This document shows, one piece after another, positions 23,421 to 31,572 of a stretch of 59,192 bases of DNA; within the stretch, counting starts at the first letter, position 1, and every line of letters starts with the position of its first letter. A model generated the notes under the pieces. That model worked only from the letters and a program-made list of their open reading frames with translations. It had not been told where the DNA came from and did not search any database. Position numbers and translations under genes: made by a program. The DNA comes from Dehalococcoidia bacterium (GTDB taxonomy: Bacteria; Chloroflexota; Dehalococcoidia; UBA2979), in the NCBI GenBank assembly GCA_009379925.1, contig WHSU01000018.1, positions 1-59,192 on the forward strand, read 5' to 3'.

Positions 23421-23879
23421 TCACCGGCTCCAGGAAAGGACGCGCCCCGGGGTCACGGTCAGCACGACACGACCCTCGGCGCGGAGTCCACGGAGGATCT
23501 CGATGTCGGAGGCGGTGGGCGCACCCGGGCGGTGCTTGGCGCGCAGCTCCTTGGCGAGAAGCACGAGGTCGGTGTCGCCGTCCGAGAAGGTGGCGCTGCC
23601 CTCGACCATGAGCGTGCGGAAGCCGGTCGCATCGTCCACCACGAGGCTCACCTGGGGGCGGCGCTCCACGAGGCGGAACTTCACGCGGTTGCGCGTGATC
23701 GAGATGCGGAAGATGCCGTCCGAGTAGACGAACCACACGGGGGTGGCATGCGGCGGGCGGCCCTCGGCGCGCGCGACGGAGAGGATGGCGTTGCGCGGTT
23801 CCGCGAGGAAGGCGCTGAACTCGGGCGGAATAGCGGCCGCGAAGTCGGCGGGGGCATCGGAGTCTGCTTCGAAGGTCAT
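23421..23879 (-). CDS. PPOX-class (FMN/F420-binding fold) oxidoreductase
   Basis: This is a 152-residue split-barrel protein of the pyridoxamine-phosphate-oxidase superfamily. NAILSVARAEGRPPHATPVW and the strand FRISITRNRVKFRLVERRPQ resemble the F420-dependent PPOX subclass. VEGSATFSDGDTDLVLLAKE follows, as in that subclass. The cofactor (FMN, F420 or heme) cannot be settled from sequence alone. No F420-biosynthesis gene is visible in this window. The ATG has GAGAGGAG upstream, and a TACGAT -10 lies about 45 bp before it. Confidence 0.82.
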   Translation of the reverse strand: MTFEADSDAPADFAAAIPPEFSAFLAEPRNAILSVARAEGRPPHATPVWFVYSDGIFRISITRNRVKFRLVERRPQVSLVVDDATGFRTLMVEGSATFSDGDTDLVLLAKELRAKHRPGAPTASDIEILRGLRAEGRVVLTVTPGRVLSWSR

Positions 23880-23947
23880 CGGCGGCTCCTCTCGGCCGGA
23901 TCGGACGCGAGCGGTCCTGCGGCATCGTACAACGGCGAGCCGGTAGG

Positions 23948-24805
23948 TCAGCCGGCGGCGAGACGCAGGAAGGCCTCCGCGCGCGGGTCGGGCGGCGCCC
24001 CGGCGCGGCGGACTCCGAGCAACGAGCGCTCCGCGACCGCCGCCTCGCGCAGGCGTCGGAGCGGCGGACTGCCGCGCTCCGCGACCGCCTCCGGCAGGAC
24101 GGTACGCCCGAGGCCGAGCGCGACCATCTGGCGCAGGATCTCCGGATTGCTGCTCTCCAGCGTGACCTCCGCGGTCAGGCCGGCGCGCGCCAGGCCCTCG
24201 TCGATGAGCGCGCGTGTGTGCGAGTCCGCGGGGTAGAGCACCCAGGCGTCGGGCGCGGCGCCCTGCGGCGGGCCGTAGACGTAGAGGGACTCGCGGCTCA
24301 CCTCGCTCACCTGCTCCGACCCTTCGACGGGCCCCACCACCACCGCGAGGTCCAGGTCGAAGGCACGGAGGCGGGCGAGCAGCTCTTCGCTGGTGTCGAC
24401 GACGAGCTGGAGCCGCACGGCCGGATGCTCTTCGCGGAACAGCCGGATCGTCTCGGGCAGCACGTACAGGCTGGCGGCGTCGATCATGCCGACGCGCAGG
24501 GTGCCGGCCTCGCCCTCGCGGAGCGCCAGGAGGCGCTCCTCCAGCTCGGCGGCGCGGCCGAGCACCTCCGCGGCGAATGTGGCCACCTCGCGGCCGGCCT
24601 CCGTGAAGACGCGGCGGCGGCCCTCGCGCTCGAAGAGCGGGACGCCCAGCCGGCGTTCGAGTTCGGTGAGGGACTGGGAGAGCGCGGGCTGGCTGACGTG
24701 GAGGCGCCGGGCGGCCTCGGTGAGCGTGCCGGCGCGCTCGACCTCGCGGAGGTAGGCGAGCTGCTGGAGGTGGAAGTTGGCGGCGCGGTCGGTGGGGTTC
24801 GTCAC
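23948..24805 (-). CDS. LysR-family transcriptional regulator
   Basis: The 285-residue product has an N-terminal winged helix-turn-helix (LAYLREVERAGTLTEAARRL then VSQPALSQSLTELERRLGV). A periplasmic-binding-like sensor domain begins near residue 90 (LRVGMIDAASLYVLPETIRL). GTG 24805 is chosen because TATGAT lies 6 bp before it, as at other leaderless genes here. GTG 24811 is the next in-frame choice. It is divergent from ino1, which it could regulate, but the LysR palindrome lies closest to its own promoter. The ligand is unknown. Confidence 0.9.
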   Translation of the reverse strand: MTNPTDRAANFHLQQLAYLREVERAGTLTEAARRLHVSQPALSQSLTELERRLGVPLFEREGRRRVFTEAGREVATFAAEVLGRAAELEERLLALREGEAGTLRVGMIDAASLYVLPETIRLFREEHPAVRLQLVVDTSEELLARLRAFDLDLAVVVGPVEGSEQVSEVSRESLYVYGPPQGAAPDAWVLYPADSHTRALIDEGLARAGLTAEVTLESSNPEILRQMVALGLGRTVLPEAVAERGSPPLRRLREAAVAERSLLGVRRAGAPPDPRAEAFLRLAAG

Positions 24806-24811
24806 CGCCAC

Positions 24812-24830
24812 ATCATAACCGACGGTTATG
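24812..24830 (-). promoter_or_regulatory. LysR-box palindrome over the lysR-type gene promoter
   Basis: CATAACC-GAC-GGTTATG (24814-24830) is a perfect 7-bp-arm palindrome containing T-N11-A, the LysR recognition pattern. It covers the TATGAT -10 element (24817-24812) of the adjacent regulator, fitting negative autoregulation. Confidence 0.65.
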
Positions 24831-24930
24831 TATCACGTCCTGAACTTCGATTGGACGGAACAATCTGCCCCCGCGTAGCATCGGCAGAACGCGCCTCCAC
24901 GGTGCGCCACTGAGGGAAGGACACACATCA

Positions 24931-26005
24931 ATGGGCGAGCCCATCAACGTCGCGATCATCGGGGTTGGCAACTGCGCGTCGTCGCTCGTGCAGGGGGTGG
25001 AGTTCTACAAGGACGCGCAGGAGGACCAGGTCATCCCAGGCCTGATGCACCCGGTGCTGGGCGGCTACCACATCAACGACATCAACTTCACGGCCGCGTT
25101 CGACGTGGACGTCAACAAGGCGGGCAAGGGCCTGTCCGAGGCGATCTACGCGCCGCCCAACAACACCTACCGCTTCGCGGACGTGCCGCACACGGGCGTC
25201 ACCGTCAGCCGAGGCATGACGCACGACGGCCTGGGCAAGTACCTCTCCCAGGTCATCACCAAGGCGCCGGGGCCGACCGCGGACATCGTGAAGGTGCTGA
25301 AGGAGACGAACACCCACGTCGTCATCAACTACCTCCCGGTGGGCTCGGAGGAGGCGACGAAGTGGTACGTGGAGCAGATCCTGCAGGCGGGGTGCGCCTT
25401 CATTAACTGCATCCCCGTCTTCATCGCGAAGGAAGGCCATTTCCAGCAGCGCTTCATCGACGCGAACCTGCCGATCATCGGCGACGACATCAAGTCGCAG
25501 GTGGGCGCGACGATCCTGCATCGCACGCTGGCGCGGCTGTTCCAGGACCGCGGTGTGCGCATCGACCGCACGTACCAGTCGAACTTTGGCGGCAACACGG
25601 ACTTCCTCAACATGCTCGAGCGGGAGCGCCTGGAGTCCAAGAAGATCTCGAAGACCAACGCGGTCACCTCTCAGATCGAGTACGAGATGCCGGGCACGGA
25701 TGTGCACGTAGGGCCCTCGGACCACGTCCCGTGGCTGGAGGACCGCAAGTGGTGCCACATCCGCATGGAGGGCACCACGTTCGGCAACGTGCCCCTGATG
25801 GCGGAGACGAAGCTCGAGGTTTGGGACAGCCCGAACTCGGCGGGCGTGGTGATCGATGCGGTGCGCTGCGCCAAGCTGGCGCTCGACCGCGGCGAGGGCG
25901 GGCCGGTCCCTGCCGGCCTCCGCGTACTTCATGAAGTCGCCGCCGGAGCAGTGGCGCGATGAGGTGGCGCGGGAGCGCCTGGAAGCATTCATCGCGGGCA
26001 CGTAG
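24931..26005 (+). CDS. ino1: Inositol-3-phosphate synthase, frameshifted near the C terminus
   Basis: This enzyme converts glucose-6-phosphate to myo-inositol-3-phosphate using NAD. The N terminus [21 protein letters not shown] is the NAD site. Later motifs are [65 protein letters not shown] and [17 protein letters not shown]. The continuous frame ends at 25962 with an unrelated tail ([15 protein letters not shown]). In the next frame [20 protein letters not shown] continues to a stop at 26003-26005, the normal end of this family. Removing one C from CCC at 25908-25910 restores the whole gene. This is either a sequencing or assembly error or a real lesion. The ribosome site is AGGGAAGGA. Confidence 0.85.
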
Positions 26006-26017
26006 CGCGACCGGAGT

Positions 26018-26050
26018 CCGCTCACCCTTCGACGGACTCAGGGTGAGCGG
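26018..26050. terminator. REP-like hairpin after ino1
   Basis: CCGCTCACCCT (26018-26028) pairs perfectly with AGGGTGAGCGG (26040-26050), 11 bp with an 11-base loop. It is a copy of the window repeat family lying just after ino1. It could end transcription, though no T-run follows. Confidence 0.5.
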
Positions 26051-26174
26051 ATTCTTCGCCTCGATGGGGTAGTCGCGCCTCTGCCCCTCATGGCGAGTCC
26101 GTCGCAGCGGTGGCGGCGTGTCATTAACCGAAGGATGAGCGAGCGCAGGGGCACCCTGCTAGGCTAACGCCGCG

Positions 26175-27053
26175 ATGTTGCTGTACTGGGCCTTCCGCGC
26201 CGCTTCCGCCCTCGCGCGCCTCGCCCCGGTGCGGCTGAGTTACGCGTTGGCCCGCATGACTGGGACGCTGGCGTACTACGCGTGGCCGGGTGGGCGGCGG
26301 CGGTGCGTCGACAACATGCGGCGGCCGGCGCGGGGTGACGAGCGCCTCGCGCGGCGCTACGCGCGGCGCTCCTTCGCGAACTACGCGGTCTACCTGGTCG
26401 ACTTCCTGCGTTTCATGGGCACCTCGCCGGAGGAGCTGAACGCCCGCGTCCATTTCCACGAGTGGGACCGAGTGGAGGAGCAGCGGCGGGGCAACGGCAT
26501 CGTCTTCGTGACGATGCACTTCGGGAACTGGGACCTGGGCGCGGCGGCGCTGGCGATGTACGGCGTGCCCGTCGCGGCCGTCGCCGACACGTTCCCCAAC
26601 CAGCGCGTGAACGACCTGGTGCTCAGCTCGCGGGAGCACCTGGGGATGACGATCATCCCCGCCGACCGCATGGGCCCCGGCATCCTACGCGCGCTGCGGC
26701 GCAACGATGTGGTCGCCACCCTCATCGACATCCCGTTCTCGAGTGGCGGCGTAGAGGTGGAGTTCTTCGGAGGCACGATCGCGGTCTCCGAAGGGCCGGC
26801 GCGCATAGCGCTGCGGGCGGGGTCCTCGGTCATCGTGGCGACGCTGCCGCGACTGGGACCGTGGAGCGAGACGGTGGGGGCGGACATCTCGCCTGTGGCC
26901 TACGAACCCACGGGCGACAACGAGCACGACGTGAAGGCGCTGACGCAGGCGGTGTTCAGCCACCTGGAGCAACTGGTGCTCCGCCACCCGGACCAGTGGT
27001 ACATCTTCCGGCACCTGTGGCCGGCCGACGCGGCGGCCGCGAATTCCGCTTGA
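26175..27053 (+). CDS. Lysophospholipid-acyltransferase family protein (LpxL/PatA-like)
   Basis: The product has 292 residues with an N-terminal hydrophobic segment. The catalytic HX4D motif is MHFGNWD (His115, Asp120). FPNQRVNDLVLSSREHLGM follows, then the substrate-pocket stretch IDIPFSSGGVEVEFFGG and a C-terminal PDQWYIFRHLWP. These match the LpxL/HtrB superfamily, which also contains the phosphatidylinositol-mannoside acyltransferase PatA. With no lipid A genes seen and ino1 directly upstream, a role in inositol or glycolipid acylation is more likely than in LPS. ATG 26175 follows an extended -10 (TGCTAGGCT) by 9 bp, so it may be leaderless. Confidence 0.8.
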   Translation: MLLYWAFRAASALARLAPVRLSYALARMTGTLAYYAWPGGRRRCVDNMRRPARGDERLARRYARRSFANYAVYLVDFLRFMGTSPEELNARVHFHEWDRVEEQRRGNGIVFVTMHFGNWDLGAAALAMYGVPVAAVADTFPNQRVNDLVLSSREHLGMTIIPADRMGPGILRALRRNDVVATLIDIPFSSGGVEVEFFGGTIAVSEGPARIALRAGSSVIVATLPRLGPWSETVGADISPVAYEPTGDNEHDVKALTQAVFSHLEQLVLRHPDQWYIFRHLWPADAAAANSA

Positions 27054-27084
27054 GGCCGCACCCGCCCCTCGGCCGCCCTCCGGG

Positions 27085-28668
27085 CTACCGAGTCTCCTCC
27101 AGCAGTTTGCGCGATTCGGGCAGCGCGCGGAGCAGGTCGCTCGCGATCCCTCCGGCGGTGCCGTAGGCCTCGGCGACCAGGCGCCCGGTCTCCGCGTGCA
27201 GGTACACCGCGGCGGACGCCGCATCGAAGGCCGTCATGCCCTGTGCGATCAGACCCGCGATGAGGCCCGCCAGGACGTCGCCCGTGCCACCGTGCGCGAG
27301 CATCGCGTTCGCGGCGGCGGAGATGCGCGCCCGCCCGTCCGGCGAGGCGACGACGGTGCCCGCTCCCTTCAGGACCACGACGCTGTCTGTGGCCTGTGCA
27401 TATGCGAGCGCTGTCCCGAGGCGGTTCGCCTGCACCTCGTCGACGGTGCGACGCATGAGGCGCGACATCTCGCCGGGGTGCGGTGTGAGCACGCGGGGCA
27501 CCGCGAGGCGGCTGTGCCAGCCGGGCTCCTCCGCGAGCAGGTTCAGGGCGTCGGCGTCGAGGACGAGCCCTTCGAGGCCGTCGACCTGATCGAGGCCGGC
27601 GAGCAGATGTTGCACGAAGGCCCGTGCGGGCTCGGACGCGGTCAGCCCCGGACCCACCAGAAGCGCGCGCGGCCGGCCCTGTCGCAGTGCGCGCACCAGC
27701 TCACGGGCGGCGTCCGCATCGAGCGCGCCGTCGGTCGAGGGCAGTGGCTCGTGCGTAGCGTCCGGCAGGCCGTGCACGAGCAGCGGCTGGACCGCCTCGG
27801 GCGCGGCGATGGTGACGAGACCGGCGCCGGAGCGCAAGACGGCCTCCGCAGCCAGACGGATGGCGCCGGGATACTTCCGCGAGCCCCCCGCGACCACCAC
27901 CGTGCCGAACGTGCCCTTGTGGCCGTCCTCCGGCCGCGCCGGCATCGAGGCCTTCACGTCGCGCAGGCGGATCTCCTCGAACGGCATGTCGGCGGCGGCG
28001 GCCGGGGGGAGGCCGATGTCCACCGGTTCCACGCGGCCGGCGAAGGTGCGGCCGGGCGGGGTGACGTGGCCGACCTTCGGGTAGCCGAAGGTCACGGTGA
28101 TGTCGGCGGCCACCGTCAGCGGGTCCGCGTAGCCCGAGCCGGCATCGACGCCGGTCGGCAGATCCACCGCCACCAGCTGTGGCCGGAGATTGCGCCCACG
28201 CGCGACGGCGAGCCGCCGCAGCATCTGCGCCAGTGCCCCTTCGATGGGCCGCTCGCGCGGACGCTGGCCGGTGCCCAGCAGGGAGTCCAGGACAAGCGCG
28301 GCCTGGTCGAGCAGCGAGTCGAGCCGCTCCAGGGTCTCGTCGTCTTCCTCGGCGGTCGTGGTGGCGATGCCGGCGTCAGCGACGGCGCGCCACTCGGGGT
28401 CGTCGTCAGGCCGGGGGCGCAGCAGGTAGGCATGGACGGCGGCGCCCCACTCCGCGAGCTGGCGCACGGCAACGAGGCCGTCGCCACCGTTCTTGCCGGG
28501 CCCGATCAGCGCAAGGATGGGGCGACCCTCCATAGCGCCGACGGCCATCCAGGCTTCCTGCGCGGCGGCGACCCCGGCGTTGTGCATCAGTTCGCGCTCG
28601 GAGGTGCCGGCGGCGACCGCGGCCTCCTCCAGGCGTCGCATCTGCTCCACTGTGACGACCTTCGTCAT
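27085..28668 (-). CDS. nnr: Bifunctional NAD(P)H-hydrate epimerase / ADP-dependent dehydratase
   Basis: This fused enzyme repairs NADHX and NADPHX. The N-terminal epimerase domain (residues 1-215) has LALIGPGKNGGDGLVAVRQL. The C-terminal dehydratase, a ribokinase-like fold, has GTVVVAGGSRKYPGAIRLAA and VLTPHPGEMSRLM. It also has VVLKGAGTVVASPDGR and the catalytic region AHGGTGDVLAGLIAGLIAQG. The length of 527 residues is normal for the fusion. ATG 28668 has AGGGG as ribosome site. A TTG at 28686 would add six residues. It follows acpS by 23 bp, so the two are probably one transcript. Confidence 0.93.
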   Translation of the reverse strand: MTKVVTVEQMRRLEEAAVAAGTSERELMHNAGVAAAQEAWMAVGAMEGRPILALIGPGKNGGDGLVAVRQLAEWGAAVHAYLLRPRPDDDPEWRAVADAGIATTTAEEDDETLERLDSLLDQAALVLDSLLGTGQRPRERPIEGALAQMLRRLAVARGRNLRPQLVAVDLPTGVDAGSGYADPLTVAADITVTFGYPKVGHVTPPGRTFAGRVEPVDIGLPPAAAADMPFEEIRLRDVKASMPARPEDGHKGTFGTVVVAGGSRKYPGAIRLAAEAVLRSGAGLVTIAAPEAVQPLLVHGLPDATHEPLPSTDGALDADAARELVRALRQGRPRALLVGPGLTASEPARAFVQHLLAGLDQVDGLEGLVLDADALNLLAEEPGWHSRLAVPRVLTPHPGEMSRLMRRTVDEVQANRLGTALAYAQATDSVVVLKGAGTVVASPDGRARISAAANAMLAHGGTGDVLAGLIAGLIAQGMTAFDAASAAVYLHAETGRLVAEAYGTAGGIASDLLRALPESRKLLEETR

Positions 28669-28691
28669 GGTGCCCCTATCGTCCAAGCTGG

Positions 28692-29144
28692 CTAGATCTC
28701 GTCGCGGAGCAGGCCGCGCGCCCGCAGGCGCTCGACGAGGCGCGCGCGCGCCTCGGCGGGCTCTTGCTCGCGTACCTGCTGCGTGCAGACGACCGAGGCG
28801 ATGGCGAACGACTCGAGGTGGCTCAGCGAGACGTCGATCGCTTCGAGGCCGATGCGCTCCGCGCGCGCCTGCGCGCCGCCGTAGAGGTAGACCAGCGGTT
28901 TGCCTCGACGGTCCGGGAGCACCTCGATCTCGCGCCAGCCGACCGAGCGTGCGCCGGTGCCGAGCGCCTTCATCACCGCCTCCTTCGCGGCGAAGCGGGC
29001 GGCCAGCTCGGGGACGCGGCCGCGGCAGAAGGCCACCTCCGCGGGTGTGTAGACGCGATGCAGGAAGCGCTCGCCGTGCCGCTCCAGGACGCGGCCGACG
29101 CGCTCGATCTCGATCATGTCGATACCAACAGCGTGGGTAGTCAT
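28692..29144 (-). CDS. acpS: Holo-[acyl-carrier-protein] synthase AcpS
   Basis: AcpS transfers 4'-phosphopantetheine from CoA to the acyl carrier protein. The 150-residue product has the N-terminal metal-binding motif GIDMIEIERVGRVLERHG and the second motif LAARFAAKEAVMKALG. VSLSHLESFAIASVV closes the fold. About 25 charged residues extend past the usual end. ATG 29144 lies 7 bp after an extended -10 (TGCTAGATT), suggesting a leaderless mRNA. It is upstream of the NAD(P)HX repair gene on the same strand. Confidence 0.93.
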   Translation of the reverse strand: MTTHAVGIDMIEIERVGRVLERHGERFLHRVYTPAEVAFCRGRVPELAARFAAKEAVMKALGTGARSVGWREIEVLPDRRGKPLVYLYGGAQARAERIGLEAIDVSLSHLESFAIASVVCTQQVREQEPAEARARLVERLRARGLLRDEI

Positions 29145-29184
29145 CTGCCGGAATCTAGCACGAGCCCGTGTCATACTCGCGCTC

Positions 29185-29283
29185 TCAGCCCCGGCCCCTC
29201 TCCCACGCGGTGGTTGAGGGGAGCGAGAGCAATGCATGATCGGCGGGGCGCGCTCCGCTCATCCTGAGCCTATCGAAGGACGC
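29185..29283. repeat. Two repeat families between acpS and folD
   Basis: A ggcccctctcccacgcggtg copy (29191-29210, with a degraded right arm) and a REP-like ctcatcctgagcctatcgaa copy (29259-29278) lie between the divergent genes. The 160 bp gap has no gene. Confidence 0.7.
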
Positions 29284-29304
29284 GCCGTTGCCCGGAGAGA
29301 GCGC

Positions 29305-30186
29305 ATGACCGCACGCATCATCGATGGCGCGGCGATCGCCGCCGAGATCCGCGCCGAGGTCGCGCGCGACGTCGAGGCGCTGGTCGGCGCCGGGCGGCCG
29401 AGGCCGCACCTGACGGCCGTCCTCGTGGGCGACGACCCCGCCTCGATCTCCTACGTGCGCGGCAAGCGGCGGGACTGCGACGAGGTCGGGTTCTCGAGCG
29501 AGACGCTGCGGCTGCCCTCGGAGACGACGCAGGACGAGTTGGTGGCGCACATCGAGCGGCTCAACCGCGACCCGGGCGTACACGGCATGATCGCGCAGGT
29601 GCCGCTCCCGCCGCACATCGACGAGGCGGCGATCATGGAGGCCATCGACCCGGCGAAGGATGCGGACGGGCTGACGCCGACGAGCCTGGGGCGCCTGCTG
29701 CAGGGTCAGCCGAGGTTCGTCCCAGCGACTCCGCAGGGCGTGCAACAACTGCTGGTGCGCAGCGGCATCGACCCGGCAGGGCAGCGGGTGGTCATCGTCG
29801 GGCGCTCGCTCCTGGTGGGGCGTCCGCTGGCGATGCTGCTCTCGATGAAGGCGCCGGGCGCGAACGCAACGGTGACGGTGGCGCACACCGGTACGCGCGA
29901 CCTCGCCTCGGTGACGCGCGAGGCCGACATCCTCATCCCCGCGGTCGGGCGGCCTCGGACGATCACGGCAGATATGGTGCGGCCGGGCGCCACGGTCATC
30001 GATGTCGGCGTGAACCGCGTCGACGACGCGTCGAAGAAGGCCGGGTACCGGCTGGTGGGCGACGTGGACTTCGAGGCGGTGGCGGAGGTCGCCGGCGCGA
30101 TCACGAAGGTGCCGGGGGGCGTCGGGCCAATGACCCGGGCCATGCTGCTGGTAAACACGTTGCGCGCGGCTCAGGCGAGCGGCTAG
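29305..30186 (+). CDS. folD: Methylenetetrahydrofolate dehydrogenase / cyclohydrolase FolD
   Basis: This bifunctional enzyme interconverts methylene-, methenyl- and 10-formyl-tetrahydrofolate. The product is 293 residues from ATG 29305 (GGAGAG 6 bp upstream). The open frame starts earlier, inside a repeat. Motifs are LVGDDPASISYVRGKRRDCD with the catalytic Lys, GMIAQVPLPPHI and PAKDADGLTP. Then come the NADP site VIVGRSLLVGRPLAMLL and the C-terminal KVPGGVGPMTRAMLLVNT. It is followed closely by a TerC gene. Confidence 0.96.
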   Translation: MTARIIDGAAIAAEIRAEVARDVEALVGAGRPRPHLTAVLVGDDPASISYVRGKRRDCDEVGFSSETLRLPSETTQDELVAHIERLNRDPGVHGMIAQVPLPPHIDEAAIMEAIDPAKDADGLTPTSLGRLLQGQPRFVPATPQGVQQLLVRSGIDPAGQRVVIVGRSLLVGRPLAMLLSMKAPGANATVTVAHTGTRDLASVTREADILIPAVGRPRTITADMVRPGATVIDVGVNRVDDASKKAGYRLVGDVDFEAVAEVAGAITKVPGGVGPMTRAMLLVNTLRAAQASG

Positions 30187-30214
30187 CGCCCGTCGATGCG
30201 GGACGGAGGCTCAT

Positions 30215-31015
30215 GTGGATGCGCTGGCTAACCCCGAGGCGTGGATCGCGCTGCTGACGCTGACGTCGCTGGAGATCGTCCTCGGCATCGACAACATCAT
30301 CTTCATCTCGATCCTCGCGTCCAAGTTGCCCGTGGAACATCAAGCACGCGCGCGCACGGTCGGCCTCGGGCTCGCGATGTTCACGCGCATCCTGCTGCTG
30401 CTCTCCCTGTCGTGGGTGATCGGACTGACCGAGCCACTGTTCGAGGTCCTGGACAAGGGGTTCTCGGGCCGCGACCTGATCCTGCTTGGCGGCGGCCTCT
30501 TCCTGCTGGCCAAGTCGACCCTCGAGATCCACGAGAAGCTGGAGGGGGACGAGCCGCACGGGTCCGGCCGCCCTGGTGGGACGGCAAGCTTCGCATCCGT
30601 CATCGTGCAGATCCTGTTGCTGGACGTGGTCTTCAGCCTGGACTCCGTCATCACCGCGGCAGGGATGGCGGAAGACCTGTCGGTCATGGTCGTGGCGGTG
30701 ATCGTCGCCGTCGGGGTCATGCTGGTGAGCGCCAGCGCCATCAGCGACTTCGTGAACGAGCACCCGACGGTGAAGATGCTCGCCCTGAGCTTCCTGCTGC
30801 TTATCGGCGTGTCACTGGTCGCCGAGGGCTGGGGCCTGCACATCCCGAAGGGCTACATCTACTTCGCGATGGGCTTCAGCGTGATGCTGGAGATGCTCAA
30901 CCTGCGCGTGCGGGCGAGGCACGACCGGCCGGTGCTCTTGCGCCCGACGTTCGTGAAGGACGAGGCGGGCGCGGGCGCGGTCCCGCAAGCGCCACCCAGG
31001 GCGCCCGCGCCGTAG
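30215..31015 (+). CDS. TerC-family integral membrane protein
   Basis: The product has 266 residues and seven to nine membrane helices. The TerC core motifs with acidic membrane residues are SLEIVLGIDNIIFISILASK and LLLDVVFSLDSVITAAGMAE. Members export Mn2+ or help metal loading of secreted proteins, and some are linked to tellurite resistance. No ter cluster is nearby, so metal homeostasis is more likely. The GTG start is 28 bp after folD. The C-terminal 30 residues are Pro/Ala-rich and cytoplasmic. The yybP-ykoY Mn riboswitch often found before such genes is not evident. Confidence 0.9.
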   Translation: MDALANPEAWIALLTLTSLEIVLGIDNIIFISILASKLPVEHQARARTVGLGLAMFTRILLLLSLSWVIGLTEPLFEVLDKGFSGRDLILLGGGLFLLAKSTLEIHEKLEGDEPHGSGRPGGTASFASVIVQILLLDVVFSLDSVITAAGMAEDLSVMVVAVIVAVGVMLVSASAISDFVNEHPTVKMLALSFLLLIGVSLVAEGWGLHIPKGYIYFAMGFSVMLEMLNLRVRARHDRPVLLRPTFVKDEAGAGAVPQAPPRAPAP

Positions 31016-31026
31016 CGAGCACCGGG

Positions 31027-31122
31027 TCAACGGGCAGCGAGTGGATGCCGCCAGCGGAGTCCCGGGAACCGCGCGAAGTCACGGTCAGCAGTGATCCATT
31101 CGCTGCCGGATTCGATGGCCAG
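31027..31122 (-). pseudogene. VapC (PIN-domain) toxin C-terminal remnant
   Basis: Between terC and the NYN gene one minus-strand frame reads LAIESGSEWITADRDFARF, then PGLRWRHPLAAR and a stop at 31027. This is the conserved C-terminal end of many VapC toxins, including the T-DRDFARFPGLRW motif with its acidic residue. A stop codon (31123-31125) precedes it directly, and no start or N-terminal PIN domain exists. It is a fragment of a lost toxin gene, not a functional one. Confidence 0.72.
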
Positions 31123-31126
31123 CTAC

Positions 31127-31507
31127 TCAGCGCAGCCGTCGCAGTAGCCAGCTTGCCCCCTGTATCTCCGCGCCGAGGAGTCCCACCCGCTCCGCCAGGC
31201 GGCGGTCCGAGGTGACGACGGTCAACGTGGTGGAATCGGGGTCCTCGGCGACGAGGTCGACGATGCGGTCGTCGGCGGCGTCCGGGCCGTGGCGATCCGA
31301 GTAGAGGACCCGGACGCCGTCCCGCTCCCCCGCCTCGATGCCCTCGTACGTGCGGCCTTCAAGGACGGCCGTGACCTCGTCGCCGGACTCGGACGCGAGC
31401 GCGGCGAGTTGCTCGAGCAGACGTCGATGCGCGCCGGCACGGTCGCGCCACCACCCGGTGGGACGGGAACCAATGACGTTCATCGCATCGACGATCAGGC
31501 GGGCCAT
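31127..31507 (-). CDS. NYN-domain (PIN-like) nuclease
   Basis: The product has 126 residues from ATG 31507. The NYN/YacP-like motif LIVDAMNVIGSRPTGWW opens the protein, with the first catalytic Asp at residue 6. AADDRIVDLV and the C-terminal VVTSDRRLAERVGLLGAEI hold the later acidic residues. Such proteins are small RNases, related to Rae1/YacP of Firmicutes, which acts on ribosome-bound mRNA. It is divergent from prfB, which encodes release factor 2. That neighbourhood suits an RNase acting on translation, but the link is inference. Confidence 0.8.
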   Translation of the reverse strand: MARLIVDAMNVIGSRPTGWWRDRAGAHRRLLEQLAALASESGDEVTAVLEGRTYEGIEAGERDGVRVLYSDRHGPDAADDRIVDLVAEDPDSTTLTVVTSDRRLAERVGLLGAEIQGASWLLRRLR

Positions 31508-31572
31508 GACCCCATGATGGCGTAGTGGCGGCACAATCGCGTCTCTGCCCGCGTCGTGCGATCATGGTGGGC

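Noticed and set aside
23212..23925. A 237-residue frame as one gene around hicA
   Set aside because: The upstream part is antisense-like Arg-rich sequence over the PPOX gene's other frame. HicA begins at ATG 23406 behind AAGGAGGGG.
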